In this document: positions 1 through 7,531 of the stretch, in pieces
How the letters are laid out: each line of letters opens with the position of its first letter
How positions within the stretch are numbered: the stretch's first letter is position 1
Source of the DNA: Methanobacterium sp. PtaB.Bin024
GTDB taxonomy: Archaea; Methanobacteriota; Methanobacteria; Methanobacteriales; Methanobacteriaceae
Length of the DNA stretch: 24,116 nucleotides
Assembly (NCBI GenBank): GCA_002067065.1
Contig: MVPY01000059.1
Span: 1-24,116, forward strand
Reading direction: 5' to 3'
Notes under the pieces: generated by a model
Databases searched by the model: none
The model's input: the letters and a program-made list of their open reading frames with translations, nothing else
What the model was told of the DNA's origin: nothing
Program-made: the position numbers and the translations under genes

Positions 1-14
1 TTATAATCTTTCTT

Positions 15-23
15 GAGGAGGAG
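15..23 (+). promoter_or_regulatory. Shine-Dalgarno site of metG
   Basis: GAGGAGGAG lies 5 nt before the TTG at 29, a near-ideal complement to the archaeal 16S 3' end. It decides the TTG start of the methionyl-tRNA synthetase. Confidence 0.85.
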
Positions 24-28
24 TAAAT

Positions 29-2023
29 TTGGCTGAAGATTCAAATAAAGTTTTTATCACCTGTGCACTGCCCTACGCCAATGGACCCTGTCACCTGGGG
101 CATCTGCGTTCCACTTACATCCCAGCAGACATTTATGCCCGATACCACCGGATGAAAGGCACTGACGTGCTCTTTGTATGTGCAACAGATGAACATGGAA
201 CACCTATAGCAGTTCAGGCTGAGAAAGAGGGTGTGCCCCCACTGGAGATTGCAACTCGTAATTATGAATTGATTAAAAAAGATCTGGAATCCTGTGATAT
301 CTCCTTTAACAACTTTTCACGCACTACCGATCCCTTGCATTATGAAATTTCCCAGAACTTCTTTTTAAAGCTTTATGAAAAAGATTACATTTATCCCAAG
401 ACCATTGAACAGCTTTACTGTCCAGAATGTGAAAGGTTCCTCCCTGACCGTTATGTGGAGGGTATCTGTCCCCAGTGTAATGCTGAAGGAGCCCGGGGAG
501 ACCATTGTGAAACCTGTGGCCGTCACCTGGAACCAGTGCAACTCATTGAACCTAGATGTTTAATATGTGATTCAACCCCGGAAGTGAGGGAATCCAACCA
601 GTACTATTTCCGTTTAAGCGACTTCCAGGACCAGCTCAAAGAATCTATTGAAGGCAACCCTGAATTACCAGCCAATGTCCGTAATTATGCCATGCAATGG
701 ATCAATGAAGGATTAAAAGATTGGATTCTCACCCGAGATATGGACTGGGGTATCCCGGTTCCCCTGGATGGTGCTGAGGGTAAGATCATCTATGTCTGGG
801 GAGAAGCATTCCTGGGATACATCTCATCAGCTGCCCAATGGGCCCGCCGGGAGAATAAACACTGGAAACCCTACTGGGATGACAGGGCAGTCCACTTCAT
901 TGGTAAAGACATCATCTACCATCACAGCATATTCTGGCAGGCTCTGCTCATGGCTTATGGATGCAAACTACCCTACAACATCATAGCCGGAGAATACTTA
1001 TCCCTGGAGGGTCGTAAAATGTCAACCAGTAAAAACTGGGTGATATGGGCCTCTGATTTCATGGACAGATTTGACTGTGATCTTTTAAGATACTACCTGG
1101 TGGCCAATGCACCCTTAACAAGGGACACTGATTTTTCCTGGGATGATTTCCAGCGCAGAGTCAACGATGAACTGGCAGATGTGGTGGGAAACTTCATGCA
1201 CCGCACATTCTCCTTCACCCACCGCTTCTTTGATGGGAAAATACCCCAACCAGGTCCCCTGAATGAATATGACCAGGAAGTAGAAGTCCAAATCAAACAA
1301 ACACCACAAATTGTGGGTGAACATATTGAAAACTTCGATTTCCGGGAAGGTTTAAAAGCCATAGTAAAACTGGCCAAACTGGGAAACAAGTACTTTAATG
1401 ACCAGGAACCCTGGAAAGCAGTTAAAAATGACAAAGAAAGGGCTGCTACCTGCATTTACCTGTGTAATCAGCTGGCAAAAGTTATCAGCATTGTCATCAC
1501 CCCCTACCTCCCAGGGAAAGCCAGTGAAATGAGGGAAATACTGGGTTTAACTGATGATAACCTTGAGTGGGAGGATTCTGCTGAGTTCATCCCTGCAGGA
1601 ACCACCATTAATAAAGCTAAACCATTATTTGCAAAAATTGAAGATGACATCATCCAGAACCAGAAGGATGAATTATATAAGAATTTAGAGGAGACAACAA
1701 CTATGAAAAAGATTATAAGTATTGAAGATTTCGTTAAACTGGATTTAAGAGTTGGTAAGATCATTGGAGCTGAAAAAGTAGAAAAATCAGATAAACTACT
1801 GAAACTCATGGTGGATGTGAAGGAGAAAAAGTTACAGATTGTGGCTGGTCTGGCCACCAATTACTCTCCAGAGGAGATCCTGAATAAGAAAGTGATTGTC
1901 CTAGCGAACTTGAAACCAGCCAAACTCTTCGGTATAAAATCAGAGGGAATGATCTTAGCAGCAGAGGATAGTCTCTCACTCTTAACTGCTCCTGATGCAG
2001 ATGTAGGTGAAGGGATAAGGTAA
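29..2023 (+). CDS. metG: Methionyl-tRNA synthetase with C-terminal tRNA-binding domain
   Basis: Cytoplasmic class I synthetase that charges tRNA(Met) with methionine using ATP. Seen: HIGH motif as HLGH (residues 22-25), KMSKS motif as KMSTS (330-334), and four CxxC knuckles at 131/134, 147/150, 160/163 and 177/180, the two-zinc-site arrangement of one MetRS type. Residues about 559-664 form the Trbp111/EMAP-like OB-fold tRNA-binding domain (DFVKLDLRVGKI). The length of 664 residues fits full-length archaeal enzymes. The start is TTG, with a strong Shine-Dalgarno 5 nt upstream; no better ATG precedes HLGH. The gene is first in a co-directional housekeeping block, with 106 nt to the next gene. 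An internal GAGGAG (1688-1693) sits 9 nt before Met559, exactly where the tRNA-binding domain begins. Identification is very secure. Confidence 0.98.
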   Translation: MAEDSNKVFITCALPYANGPCHLGHLRSTYIPADIYARYHRMKGTDVLFVCATDEHGTPIAVQAEKEGVPPLEIATRNYELIKKDLESCDISFNNFSRTTDPLHYEISQNFFLKLYEKDYIYPKTIEQLYCPECERFLPDRYVEGICPQCNAEGARGDHCETCGRHLEPVQLIEPRCLICDSTPEVRESNQYYFRLSDFQDQLKESIEGNPELPANVRNYAMQWINEGLKDWILTRDMDWGIPVPLDGAEGKIIYVWGEAFLGYISSAAQWARRENKHWKPYWDDRAVHFIGKDIIYHHSIFWQALLMAYGCKLPYNIIAGEYLSLEGRKMSTSKNWVIWASDFMDRFDCDLLRYYLVANAPLTRDTDFSWDDFQRRVNDELADVVGNFMHRTFSFTHRFFDGKIPQPGPLNEYDQEVEVQIKQTPQIVGEHIENFDFREGLKAIVKLAKLGNKYFNDQEPWKAVKNDKERAATCIYLCNQLAKVISIVITPYLPGKASEMREILGLTDDNLEWEDSAEFIPAGTTINKAKPLFAKIEDDIIQNQKDELYKNLEETTTMKKIISIEDFVKLDLRVGKIIGAEKVEKSDKLLKLMVDVKEKKLQIVAGLATNYSPEEILNKKVIVLANLKPAKLFGIKSEGMILAAEDSLSLLTAPDADVGEGIR

Positions 2024-2129
2024 ATAGTCATAATTACCTCATTAATCAAACTTAGAACCCCTAAATAAAAGATTAAAATTATTAATACTAGATAATATGC
2101 CATTCCATTAAACATGATGAAGGAATAAG

Positions 2130-3695
2130 ATGAATGAATCTGTACTCATAGGAAGATCCGAACGTTTTCTGGACCAGATAAAAAGGAAACAAATATCCAT
2201 CGAGGATATTCAGAAAACAGAAGAGTTTTTCAAGCTTTACAATTATTTAAAAAGCAACATGGATACTCTACAGGACATGCGTGAGAATATGGAAATGAAG
2301 GGATACACTGCACCCTACCGTTCCATTAACAAGTATGGTCGTCCACCTTCTGGTGAGATGAAGGCCGAAGACATGTACGATATCAGCCGCCACAGCCAGT
2401 ACTTCCGGATGAACGCCGCTGCCAAAAAAAACATTCTGGACCGGGTTAAATCTGCTATGAGCTCCCATCGTATTGCAATTGGACATTTAGAGGAATTCGT
2501 CACCATAGAATGTGAATCCTGCCACAAAAAATACAGGGGTCATGAAATATCAGAGCTCAGCCAGAAGAAGTGTGAATGTGGAGAAACTAATCTGAAATTA
2601 CACATAAACCAGGATGGTGTTTATCGCCTGGAGATCATCCCCTTCTTGCCCCTTTCAGGGGATTACATGGTAAAGTTATCTCAACTTAGTCCCATAAGCA
2701 GGAAAGCATTCCGCAGCATGGTACGTATTTTAAAACAGGAAAAAAGAGGCATAGTAAAAACAGTGACCCTGGTAATTAAGGTCATGGAAGATGGTAGGTG
2801 GGTGAGAAAAAGGGTAACCATTGATGCTAATGATGAGGGAAACTATGAAAAGGAGATCAGAAAGCAGTATGGTTCCAATGCCCGTATAGAATTGATGCAG
2901 TTTCACCGGAAAAAACCATCCATTATCAATGATAAACAGGTGCAAACCGCACTTTCCTTAGGTTATGTTAAACATACAGAAAACCAGATCCTCCAGTTTT
3001 TACCAGAACTGCTTGGAAAATCATTAAATGATAAAAGCAAAGTTGATATTTATCAAGATGCTTTAAACACTGCCTTAAAAAAGGCCAATGAATTTGACAC
3101 TGGTGAAGATCCTGAAACTTTAAAGACAATTTTCCTAAACAAGGAATTAGATGAAAGAGGACTTTTGGATGCTGATGGTGTTCTCCTGGAAAGTCTCAAG
3201 AAAGACTTAAATAAAAAAGAGAAAATTGAAAAATGCCTGTTTCAGGAAATTCCCCGTATCTACATCCTCTGGGATCTCTTGCATTACTATTTAACCACAT
3301 CCTATGATCGTAGGAATAAATATTCAGGTCCATTCCCCTACCTTCGCCCGGAACTGGATTCCAATCAGATTAAGGCTTTCCAGGACTTCCCGGTGGAAGC
3401 AGTTAATATCATTCATGAATATCTTGGGGAAAAACTTGAATACATACCCCACATGGCAAATGTACTGTCCAGTAAGTTCTCAGTTGAAAAGAAGATGAAA
3501 GGCCTTCACCTGCAGATGGGAACTGCCATGGGTGCTGCCATTCTCTCCTCCAAAGGAGGTTTATCTGTTGAAAATGCTGCCCTGGTGTTTTCTGTAGATT
3601 CTGAAGATGTTGCAAAAGAGAAAGAAAACCTTAGTACCTTGCAAAAACCGGTTAGTAACAAAGCCAAAAGATTTATGGAAATGATGAAAAAATAG
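2130..3695 (+). CDS. Conserved methanogen protein with zinc ribbon (DUF530-like)
   Basis: A 521-residue, highly charged soluble protein without signal peptide or membrane segment. Visible landmarks are a CxxC...CxC zinc-ribbon-like motif (Cys128, 131, 148, 150) and long predicted helices in the last 250 residues. The overall sequence resembles the archaeal family DUF530, recalled from memory and not searched; no biochemical role is known to me. ATG start preceded by AGGA at 2121-2124 with good spacing. It follows metG by 106 nt and is followed within 20 nt by a helix-turn-helix protein, so the two probably share a transcript. The zinc ribbon suggests nucleic-acid or protein binding, but this is inference. 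DNA primase large subunit was considered and rejected because the cysteine spacing does not match its four-Cys Fe-S site. Confidence 0.8.
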   Translation: MNESVLIGRSERFLDQIKRKQISIEDIQKTEEFFKLYNYLKSNMDTLQDMRENMEMKGYTAPYRSINKYGRPPSGEMKAEDMYDISRHSQYFRMNAAAKKNILDRVKSAMSSHRIAIGHLEEFVTIECESCHKKYRGHEISELSQKKCECGETNLKLHINQDGVYRLEIIPFLPLSGDYMVKLSQLSPISRKAFRSMVRILKQEKRGIVKTVTLVIKVMEDGRWVRKRVTIDANDEGNYEKEIRKQYGSNARIELMQFHRKKPSIINDKQVQTALSLGYVKHTENQILQFLPELLGKSLNDKSKVDIYQDALNTALKKANEFDTGEDPETLKTIFLNKELDERGLLDADGVLLESLKKDLNKKEKIEKCLFQEIPRIYILWDLLHYYLTTSYDRRNKYSGPFPYLRPELDSNQIKAFQDFPVEAVNIIHEYLGEKLEYIPHMANVLSSKFSVEKKMKGLHLQMGTAMGAAILSSKGGLSVENAALVFSVDSEDVAKEKENLSTLQKPVSNKAKRFMEMMKK

Positions 3696-3715
3696 AATTT
3701 TGTGGAGTGGCTGCT

Positions 3716-4189
3716 TTGAAAGATGAAATATACTTTAATAAACCCTTATCTTTCAGCAAGATCATGGAACTTTTAGATCAATACCCTGATCTTAAGAAGA
3801 TAAATTGTCCTCCTAGTTTATATTCACGGACTTCAACAAAATATTTAGAGGCACTAGATGAACTGGGCATTGCTGTTGTACCAGTAGAAAAAAAAGGACG
3901 TCCAAAAAAGTATAAAGTTGAAAAAGCAATAAAAATACAGGAATTGTTAAAATCTGGACAAACACCTGATGAAATATCAAAAACTTTAGATATGCCCTTG
4001 AAAACTGTCTACTACCTTAAAGATTCTCCACTGAAACCTGGAAGGAAAAATAAGTACAGCCCACAGCAAGTTCAGGAAGTTAAAAACCTTAAAAAGGAGG
4101 GAATTCCTGTAAAAGAAATTGCATCTCGTCTGGAAATTCCCATTAGAACTGTTTATTCCCTATTAAAACGTGATAAAAATGGAACCTAA
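3716..4189 (+). CDS. Tandem helix-turn-helix DNA-binding protein
   Basis: Small basic protein of about 157 residues, probably a transcription regulator. Two similar helix-turn-helix units are visible: the first around IQELLKSGQTPDEISKTLD followed by PLKTVYYLKD, the second around VKNLKKEGIPVKEIASRLE followed by PIRTVYSLLKRD. These resemble the Homeodomain-like/HTH type found in resolvases and sigma-like factors. An RPKK basic stretch precedes the first unit and GRKNK precedes the second. I chose TTG 3716 because GGAG (3704-3707) sits 8 nt upstream; GTG 3707 in the same frame would overlap that site. The stop overlaps the start region of the next gene by about 11 nt, so expression of the sugar-phosphate transferase is probably coupled to it. 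The target is unknown. Confidence 0.82.
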   Translation: MKDEIYFNKPLSFSKIMELLDQYPDLKKINCPPSLYSRTSTKYLEALDELGIAVVPVEKKGRPKKYKVEKAIKIQELLKSGQTPDEISKTLDMPLKTVYYLKDSPLKPGRKNKYSPQQVQEVKNLKKEGIPVKEIASRLEIPIRTVYSLLKRDKNGT

Positions 4190-5150
4190 CCTCATTCTCC
4201 TATACCAGAACCTTTTTTTAAACTCGACAATCTGTGCCCTGGTAGCCTTTGCTGTAACCTTCCTCAGCATGCCCCGCCTAATTAAAAAACTAAAAAAAGC
4301 AGATATTGTCGGGAAAGATATCCACAAACCCTCCAAGCCACTAGTGGCTGAAATGGGTGGTATTGGTATTCTTTTCGGCTTTATTATAGGTATATTTCTG
4401 GGGATGTACTTCTACCCTGAACTACAGTTCCAATTTATCATATCACTACTGGTGATCCTCCTGGTGGGTATGGTAGGTATGGTAGATGATCTGGTTATGC
4501 TCTCTTCCAAGGAAAAACTGATCCTGCTCTGGTTGGCTGGATTGCCCCTTATATGGATTGCACCCCCCAATGTGGGAATAATATACATGTTATCCATGCC
4601 CATTGCTGTCTCCATTGCCGCCAATTTAACCAATATGCTGGCTGGTATGAATGGTATTGAATCCGGTCTGGGAGCCATTGCCATGACCTCCCTCAGCATT
4701 GCCTGTATCATCATGGGAAAATACGATGTGGCAGTCATCAGCATGTGTATGTTGGGAGCTCTACTGGCATTCCTTTACTACAATCGCCATCCTTCCAATG
4801 TTTTCCCAGGAGATGTGGGAACATTAATAATCGGAGCTACCATTGTGGTAGTGGCCTTTTTAGGCAGGGTTAAAATTATCGCCCTTATAGTCCTAATACC
4901 CAACATCATTGACATGTTGCTTAAATTAAAGAGTGCAGGGATAATGGAAAGGCAACAATATCAACCAACCCAGGTTGGTGATGATGGGAAACTGGTTGCT
5001 CCTGAAACAGGTTTCAACTCATTGATTCGATGGATCCTGAAAAAACCCATGCCTGAGGAAAATGTGGTCAAAATTGTATGGTTAATTGGAATATTCTTCG
5101 GTGCAGTGGGGATAATTCTGGCATATGTTCTCAAAGCCCAAATGTTCTAA
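4179..5150 (+). CDS. Polyprenyl-phosphate sugar-1-phosphate transferase (Alg7/AglH-like)
   Basis: Integral membrane enzyme of the PNPT family (MraY/WecA/Alg7), which moves a HexNAc-1-phosphate from a UDP-sugar to polyprenyl or dolichyl phosphate, the first step of a lipid-linked glycan. Seen: about ten hydrophobic segments, an Asp-Asp pair in MVDDLVML (about residues 103-104), the NMLAGMNGIE motif (about 152-161), and the NRHPSNVFPGDVG loop (about 202-214). NMLAGMNGIE is the Alg7/AglH form, unlike NLTDGLDG of MraY, so an N-glycan role is favoured, although a Methanobacteriales pseudomurein role cannot be excluded. The length of 323 residues is normal. Start: ATG 4179, or GTG 4170 in frame; both overlap the upstream gene. 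This is the last gene of the plus-strand block and converges on the minus-strand cluster. Confidence 0.9.
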   Translation: MEPNLILLYQNLFLNSTICALVAFAVTFLSMPRLIKKLKKADIVGKDIHKPSKPLVAEMGGIGILFGFIIGIFLGMYFYPELQFQFIISLLVILLVGMVGMVDDLVMLSSKEKLILLWLAGLPLIWIAPPNVGIIYMLSMPIAVSIAANLTNMLAGMNGIESGLGAIAMTSLSIACIIMGKYDVAVISMCMLGALLAFLYYNRHPSNVFPGDVGTLIIGATIVVVAFLGRVKIIALIVLIPNIIDMLLKLKSAGIMERQQYQPTQVGDDGKLVAPETGFNSLIRWILKKPMPEENVVKIVWLIGIFFGAVGIILAYVLKAQMF

Positions 5151-5202
5151 TAAAATAGGAATACTTCCTGAAAAAGGAAATTTGTTATATAACATAACTG
5201 AT

Positions 5203-5242
5203 GGGTTATACTAATAATTCCAGGGTTATACTAATAATTCCA
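5203..5242. repeat. Perfect 20-bp tandem duplication between convergent genes
   Basis: Two exact head-to-tail copies of a 20-bp unit starting GGGTTATACTAATAATTCC lie at 5203-5222 and 5223-5242, inside the 140-nt gap between two converging genes. A half-match, TGGGTTATACTAA, is included at the first boundary. It could be a slippage product or a binding site. Confidence 0.9.
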
Positions 5243-5263
5243 AATATTTATTCTATAATATAA

Positions 5264-5280
5264 TTAAAAATAAAAAAAAT
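5264..5280 (-). terminator. Poly-T terminator of the minus-strand cluster
   Basis: Read on the minus strand, this is a run of eight T, then A, then five T, just 11 nt past the stop codon of the TPR gene. Oligo-T runs are the standard intrinsic terminator in archaea, so this probably ends the cluster transcript. Confidence 0.65.
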
Positions 5281-5290
5281 CACGGATAAT

Positions 5291-6205
5291 TTATCCATAA
5301 ATAGACTTTAAAAGCGCCAGAGCAGCTTTTTCCAGATTTTTATCATCTATATAATGAATTTTCTCCATGGATTGGCGAAGGTAAACAGAACCTTCATCAG
5401 TTTCACCTAATAAGAAATATGCAGTACCAATCATAAGTCTGGAAATAGCTTCGCCTTTATCATCACCAATTTTCCGAAATAACTTTAGAGATTTCATGAA
5501 AAAATCAAGAGATTTCTTGGTTTTCTCTTCTTTAAGTGACATATCACCCATAATCAGAAGCAATGCTGCCTGTCCTTTCTCGTCCCCAATATCATTAGCT
5601 GTTTGGTAAGCTTCCTTTAGATGGCCCATAGGGTTTTTTAATTTCTGATAAGTTCCATAAACTGCAGATTCATCAAGAAGTCCCACAATATCATCAAGTT
5701 TTTTCCCAATTTCCCCATAATCTATTGTTTCTTCATAAGACTCATCAAACAATTTAGATTCATCCTTCCTGAGAGAACCAGTAACCTTTTTCCCCTTCCC
5801 ATATTCCAGTTGAAGTTCATCCTCACAATCTTTTATTTTATTTGAAACTTCCTCTTTAAGAGGTGTGTCTATTTTTGAACATAGCTTAAACGAATGTTTA
5901 TAATGATCTACCGCATTTTGAAGATCATCATTATTTCTATAAACATCACCAATCAAATCTAATATGGAAGCTTCTTGCCCTGTAAATTCTAATTCATGAT
6001 ATATATCAGCTGCTTTTTCCAAAAAACCAATCGCGTCTTCAGTATCACCATCTTCATATTGTAGGGTTGCAATCTCCACCATGAGGCCTGCTTCAGCTTC
6101 CTGGTATTCCCAGAGTTGTTCTAACAACTCTTTGATTGGGCTTTCAGGATCGTTAGAATCGAAGATGCCCAAAACCATCATTGATTTAAAGGAATGAAGA
6201 TTCAA
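5291..6205 (-). CDS. TPR-repeat protein, last gene of the GTPase/KaiC cluster
   Basis: About 304 residues of alpha-helical tetratricopeptide repeats, soluble. Clear repeat units contain the A/G-x3-Y/F pattern: DTEDAIGFLEKAADIYHEL, DDLQNAVDHYKHSFKLCSK, and TKKSLDFFMKSLKLFRKIG followed by KGEAISRLMIGTAYFLLGE. A charged linker around residues 130-170 splits the protein into two TPR blocks. Likely a scaffold or adaptor that binds other cluster products; this is inference. I prefer TTG 6205, whose first two bases overlap the upstream TGA stop (TTGA) and which has GGGGGA 6 nt upstream, the same spacing as other cluster genes. ATG 6232 with AAGGA is an in-frame alternative adding nine residues. It is followed by a poly-T terminator. 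Confidence 0.85.
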   Translation of the reverse strand: MNLHSFKSMMVLGIFDSNDPESPIKELLEQLWEYQEAEAGLMVEIATLQYEDGDTEDAIGFLEKAADIYHELEFTGQEASILDLIGDVYRNNDDLQNAVDHYKHSFKLCSKIDTPLKEEVSNKIKDCEDELQLEYGKGKKVTGSLRKDESKLFDESYEETIDYGEIGKKLDDIVGLLDESAVYGTYQKLKNPMGHLKEAYQTANDIGDEKGQAALLLIMGDMSLKEEKTKKSLDFFMKSLKLFRKIGDDKGEAISRLMIGTAYFLLGETDEGSVYLRQSMEKIHYIDDKNLEKAALALLKSIYG

Positions 6206-6699
6206 CTTATATCCCCCACATAACTGGTACATTTTCCTTCAGGTTGCCCCTCAGGATCAGCGTCAAGATGATAACTGAATTGTTCATTGGTTAAGTTTTC
6301 TAGAAAATTGGCCAACACAATGGAACGTAAACAAACATTAGGCATCACACCATTTTTTACCAGTTCTTTACAGGCTTCAGCCTGGCATTTGGTTATTGAA
6401 ATAGCAATAGATCCATTTTCTTCTTTAACTGTGACTGTGCCCTCTTGAATAAAACCCACATCTTCTAAACATTTTATTATCATCTCCATAATCTCTTTAT
6501 GGTTTTTATTTTCAATATCTAAATGGACCCCACAGGTAGTTTCAAGGTGTTCCATGATGAATTTAGATGCATTCCAACCAAGATGCCTAGTGTAAGCTAT
6601 GTTATCTCCTAAAAGTTCGTCTCTTGTTTTTTCTATACTGTAAATCCAACTGCTCATAATCATATAGTAGAGTTCTTCAAGCTCCATTTTCTTATTCAC
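6202..6699 (-). CDS. Cys-rich unknown protein, possible metal-binding sensor
   Basis: 165 residues, no signal peptide or membrane segment. I do not recognise the family with certainty. It has six cysteines (56, 77, 105, 110, 123, 157); the C-terminal part places C-x4-C (105/110), then Cys123 and Cys157 after a predicted beta strand and helix, suggestive of a metal or cofactor site. The layout recalls V4R-type or methanogen output domains (MetOD1), which I offer only as a lead. GTG 6699 forms a GTGA overlap with the stop of the upstream KaiC-like gene and has GGGGGA upstream, so translation is coupled. An internal ATG four codons later is possible. Position between a KaiC-like ATPase and a TPR protein suggests an input or partner of this module. 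Confidence 0.75.
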   Translation of the reverse strand: MNKKMELEELYYMIMSSWIYSIEKTRDELLGDNIAYTRHLGWNASKFIMEHLETTCGVHLDIENKNHKEIMEMIIKCLEDVGFIQEGTVTVKEENGSIAISITKCQAEACKELVKNGVMPNVCLRSIVLANFLENLTNEQFSYHLDADPEGQPEGKCTSYVGDIS

Positions 6700-7451
6700 A
6701 GTAGTTCCCCCTTTTCTAAAACCAGACCATGATCAGTGATCTGATACTCTGCAGTGCCAAGTAAACCATCACTGGATCGGAAAGTCAGATAACTCCCATC
6801 AAGCATTACAACATTATCCACAAGTGATTTGAGCATCTTTTCAGTGCCATTATCAGTGATCCCTTCAGTATAGGTGATTACAGCCGTTGAACCTGCTTCC
6901 TTCAACCGGTTAATGTATGTTTTTAAAAATCTGATGACCATTGGTTCAGGGTTGAATGCAAATTCAGTGGTAAGAGAATCAAAAATTGAACGAAAATTAT
7001 TAGATTTTTTAAAAACAAAACGAGTCCCCAAACCAATTTTAACCATTAAATCAGTGGGATCATTAATTTTTGATAATGTATATGTATTGGTGGTTTCAAT
7101 AGAGGCTCCAGAAAGTGATGATATCACATCAATTATATATAAAAGTTCATTTTGGATTGGAGTTTGCAGGAACCATCCAAAATCAATCATGTTTTGTTGT
7201 AATTGTTTCATTCCATCATCTGCTGTGATGTACAGGCAGGGTTCATCTATGTTAAGCCCATGGTAAGCAAATTGATAACAAAAAATTGATTTTCCTACTT
7301 TAGGCGGTCCATAAACTAATGTGCTTGAGTTTCGAGGGATACCTCCCAGATCATAGTCTCCTGAAGACCGTAACAATTCATCTAGTCCAGGTATGCCTGA
7401 TTCAACGGTGTTCATTGTATCACTTTTAATCTGCTTTTCGGTCGTTGTCAA
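6696..7451 (-). CDS. KaiC-like RecA-superfamily ATPase (copy 2)
   Basis: 251 residues, single RecA/KaiC-like domain. The N-terminal signature SGIPGLDELL is typical of KaiC/RadA relatives. Walker A is GPPKVGKS (48-55) and Walker B ends at FDSL (Asp158). The position that in KaiC holds the catalytic Glu-Glu pair (VTFEE) reads ITADDG here (Asp78-Asp79), so ATP binding is expected but hydrolysis may be slow, as described for the archaellum regulator ArlH/FlaH. Start is TTG 7451 with AGGAT upstream; ATG at codon 13 is an alternative. Its stop overlaps the next gene (GTGA). It is about as long as, and clearly related along its length to, the neighbour at 7518-8252, so the pair arose by tandem duplication. 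A clock role is unlikely: only one domain and no KaiA or KaiB is seen. Confidence 0.88.
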   Translation of the reverse strand: MTTTEKQIKSDTMNTVESGIPGLDELLRSSGDYDLGGIPRNSSTLVYGPPKVGKSIFCYQFAYHGLNIDEPCLYITADDGMKQLQQNMIDFGWFLQTPIQNELLYIIDVISSLSGASIETTNTYTLSKINDPTDLMVKIGLGTRFVFKKSNNFRSIFDSLTTEFAFNPEPMVIRFLKTYINRLKEAGSTAVITYTEGITDNGTEKMLKSLVDNVVMLDGSYLTFRSSDGLLGTAEYQITDHGLVLEKGELL

Positions 7452-7531
7452 ATTCCAATCCTGCTTTTTTTCGGTTGTTGTTCAAAGCTCAATCCAAATA
7501 TTTCCAATTGTTCTTTGTTATTGTTCAAAGT
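7428..7531 (-). repeat. Degenerate three-copy repeat between the KaiC-like paralogues
   Basis: On the minus strand, CTTTGAACAATAACAAAG (about 7514-7531), CTTTGAACAACAACCGAAAA (about 7468-7487) and TTTGACAACGACCGAAAAG (about 7433-7451) are imperfect copies. The last two also share AAAGCAG(G)ATT. In the frame of the downstream gene the last two copies encode TTTEKKQ and TTTEKQ, preceded by a stop, which looks like debris of the gene duplication. Confidence 0.6.

Noticed and set aside
1093..1860. Minus-strand open frames inside metG (1093-1455, 1504-1860)
   Set aside because: They are antisense to a clear gene, have no ribosome site and give low-quality protein; shadow frames.
2130..3695. DNA primase large subunit (PriL)
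   Set aside because: The protein has CxxC...CxC near residue 130, not the four spread cysteines of the PriL Fe-S site, and is longer than archaeal PriL.
6874..7266. Plus-strand open frame of 130 codons across the KaiC-like gene
   Set aside because: Antisense to a gene with intact Walker motifs; no Shine-Dalgarno; shadow frame.
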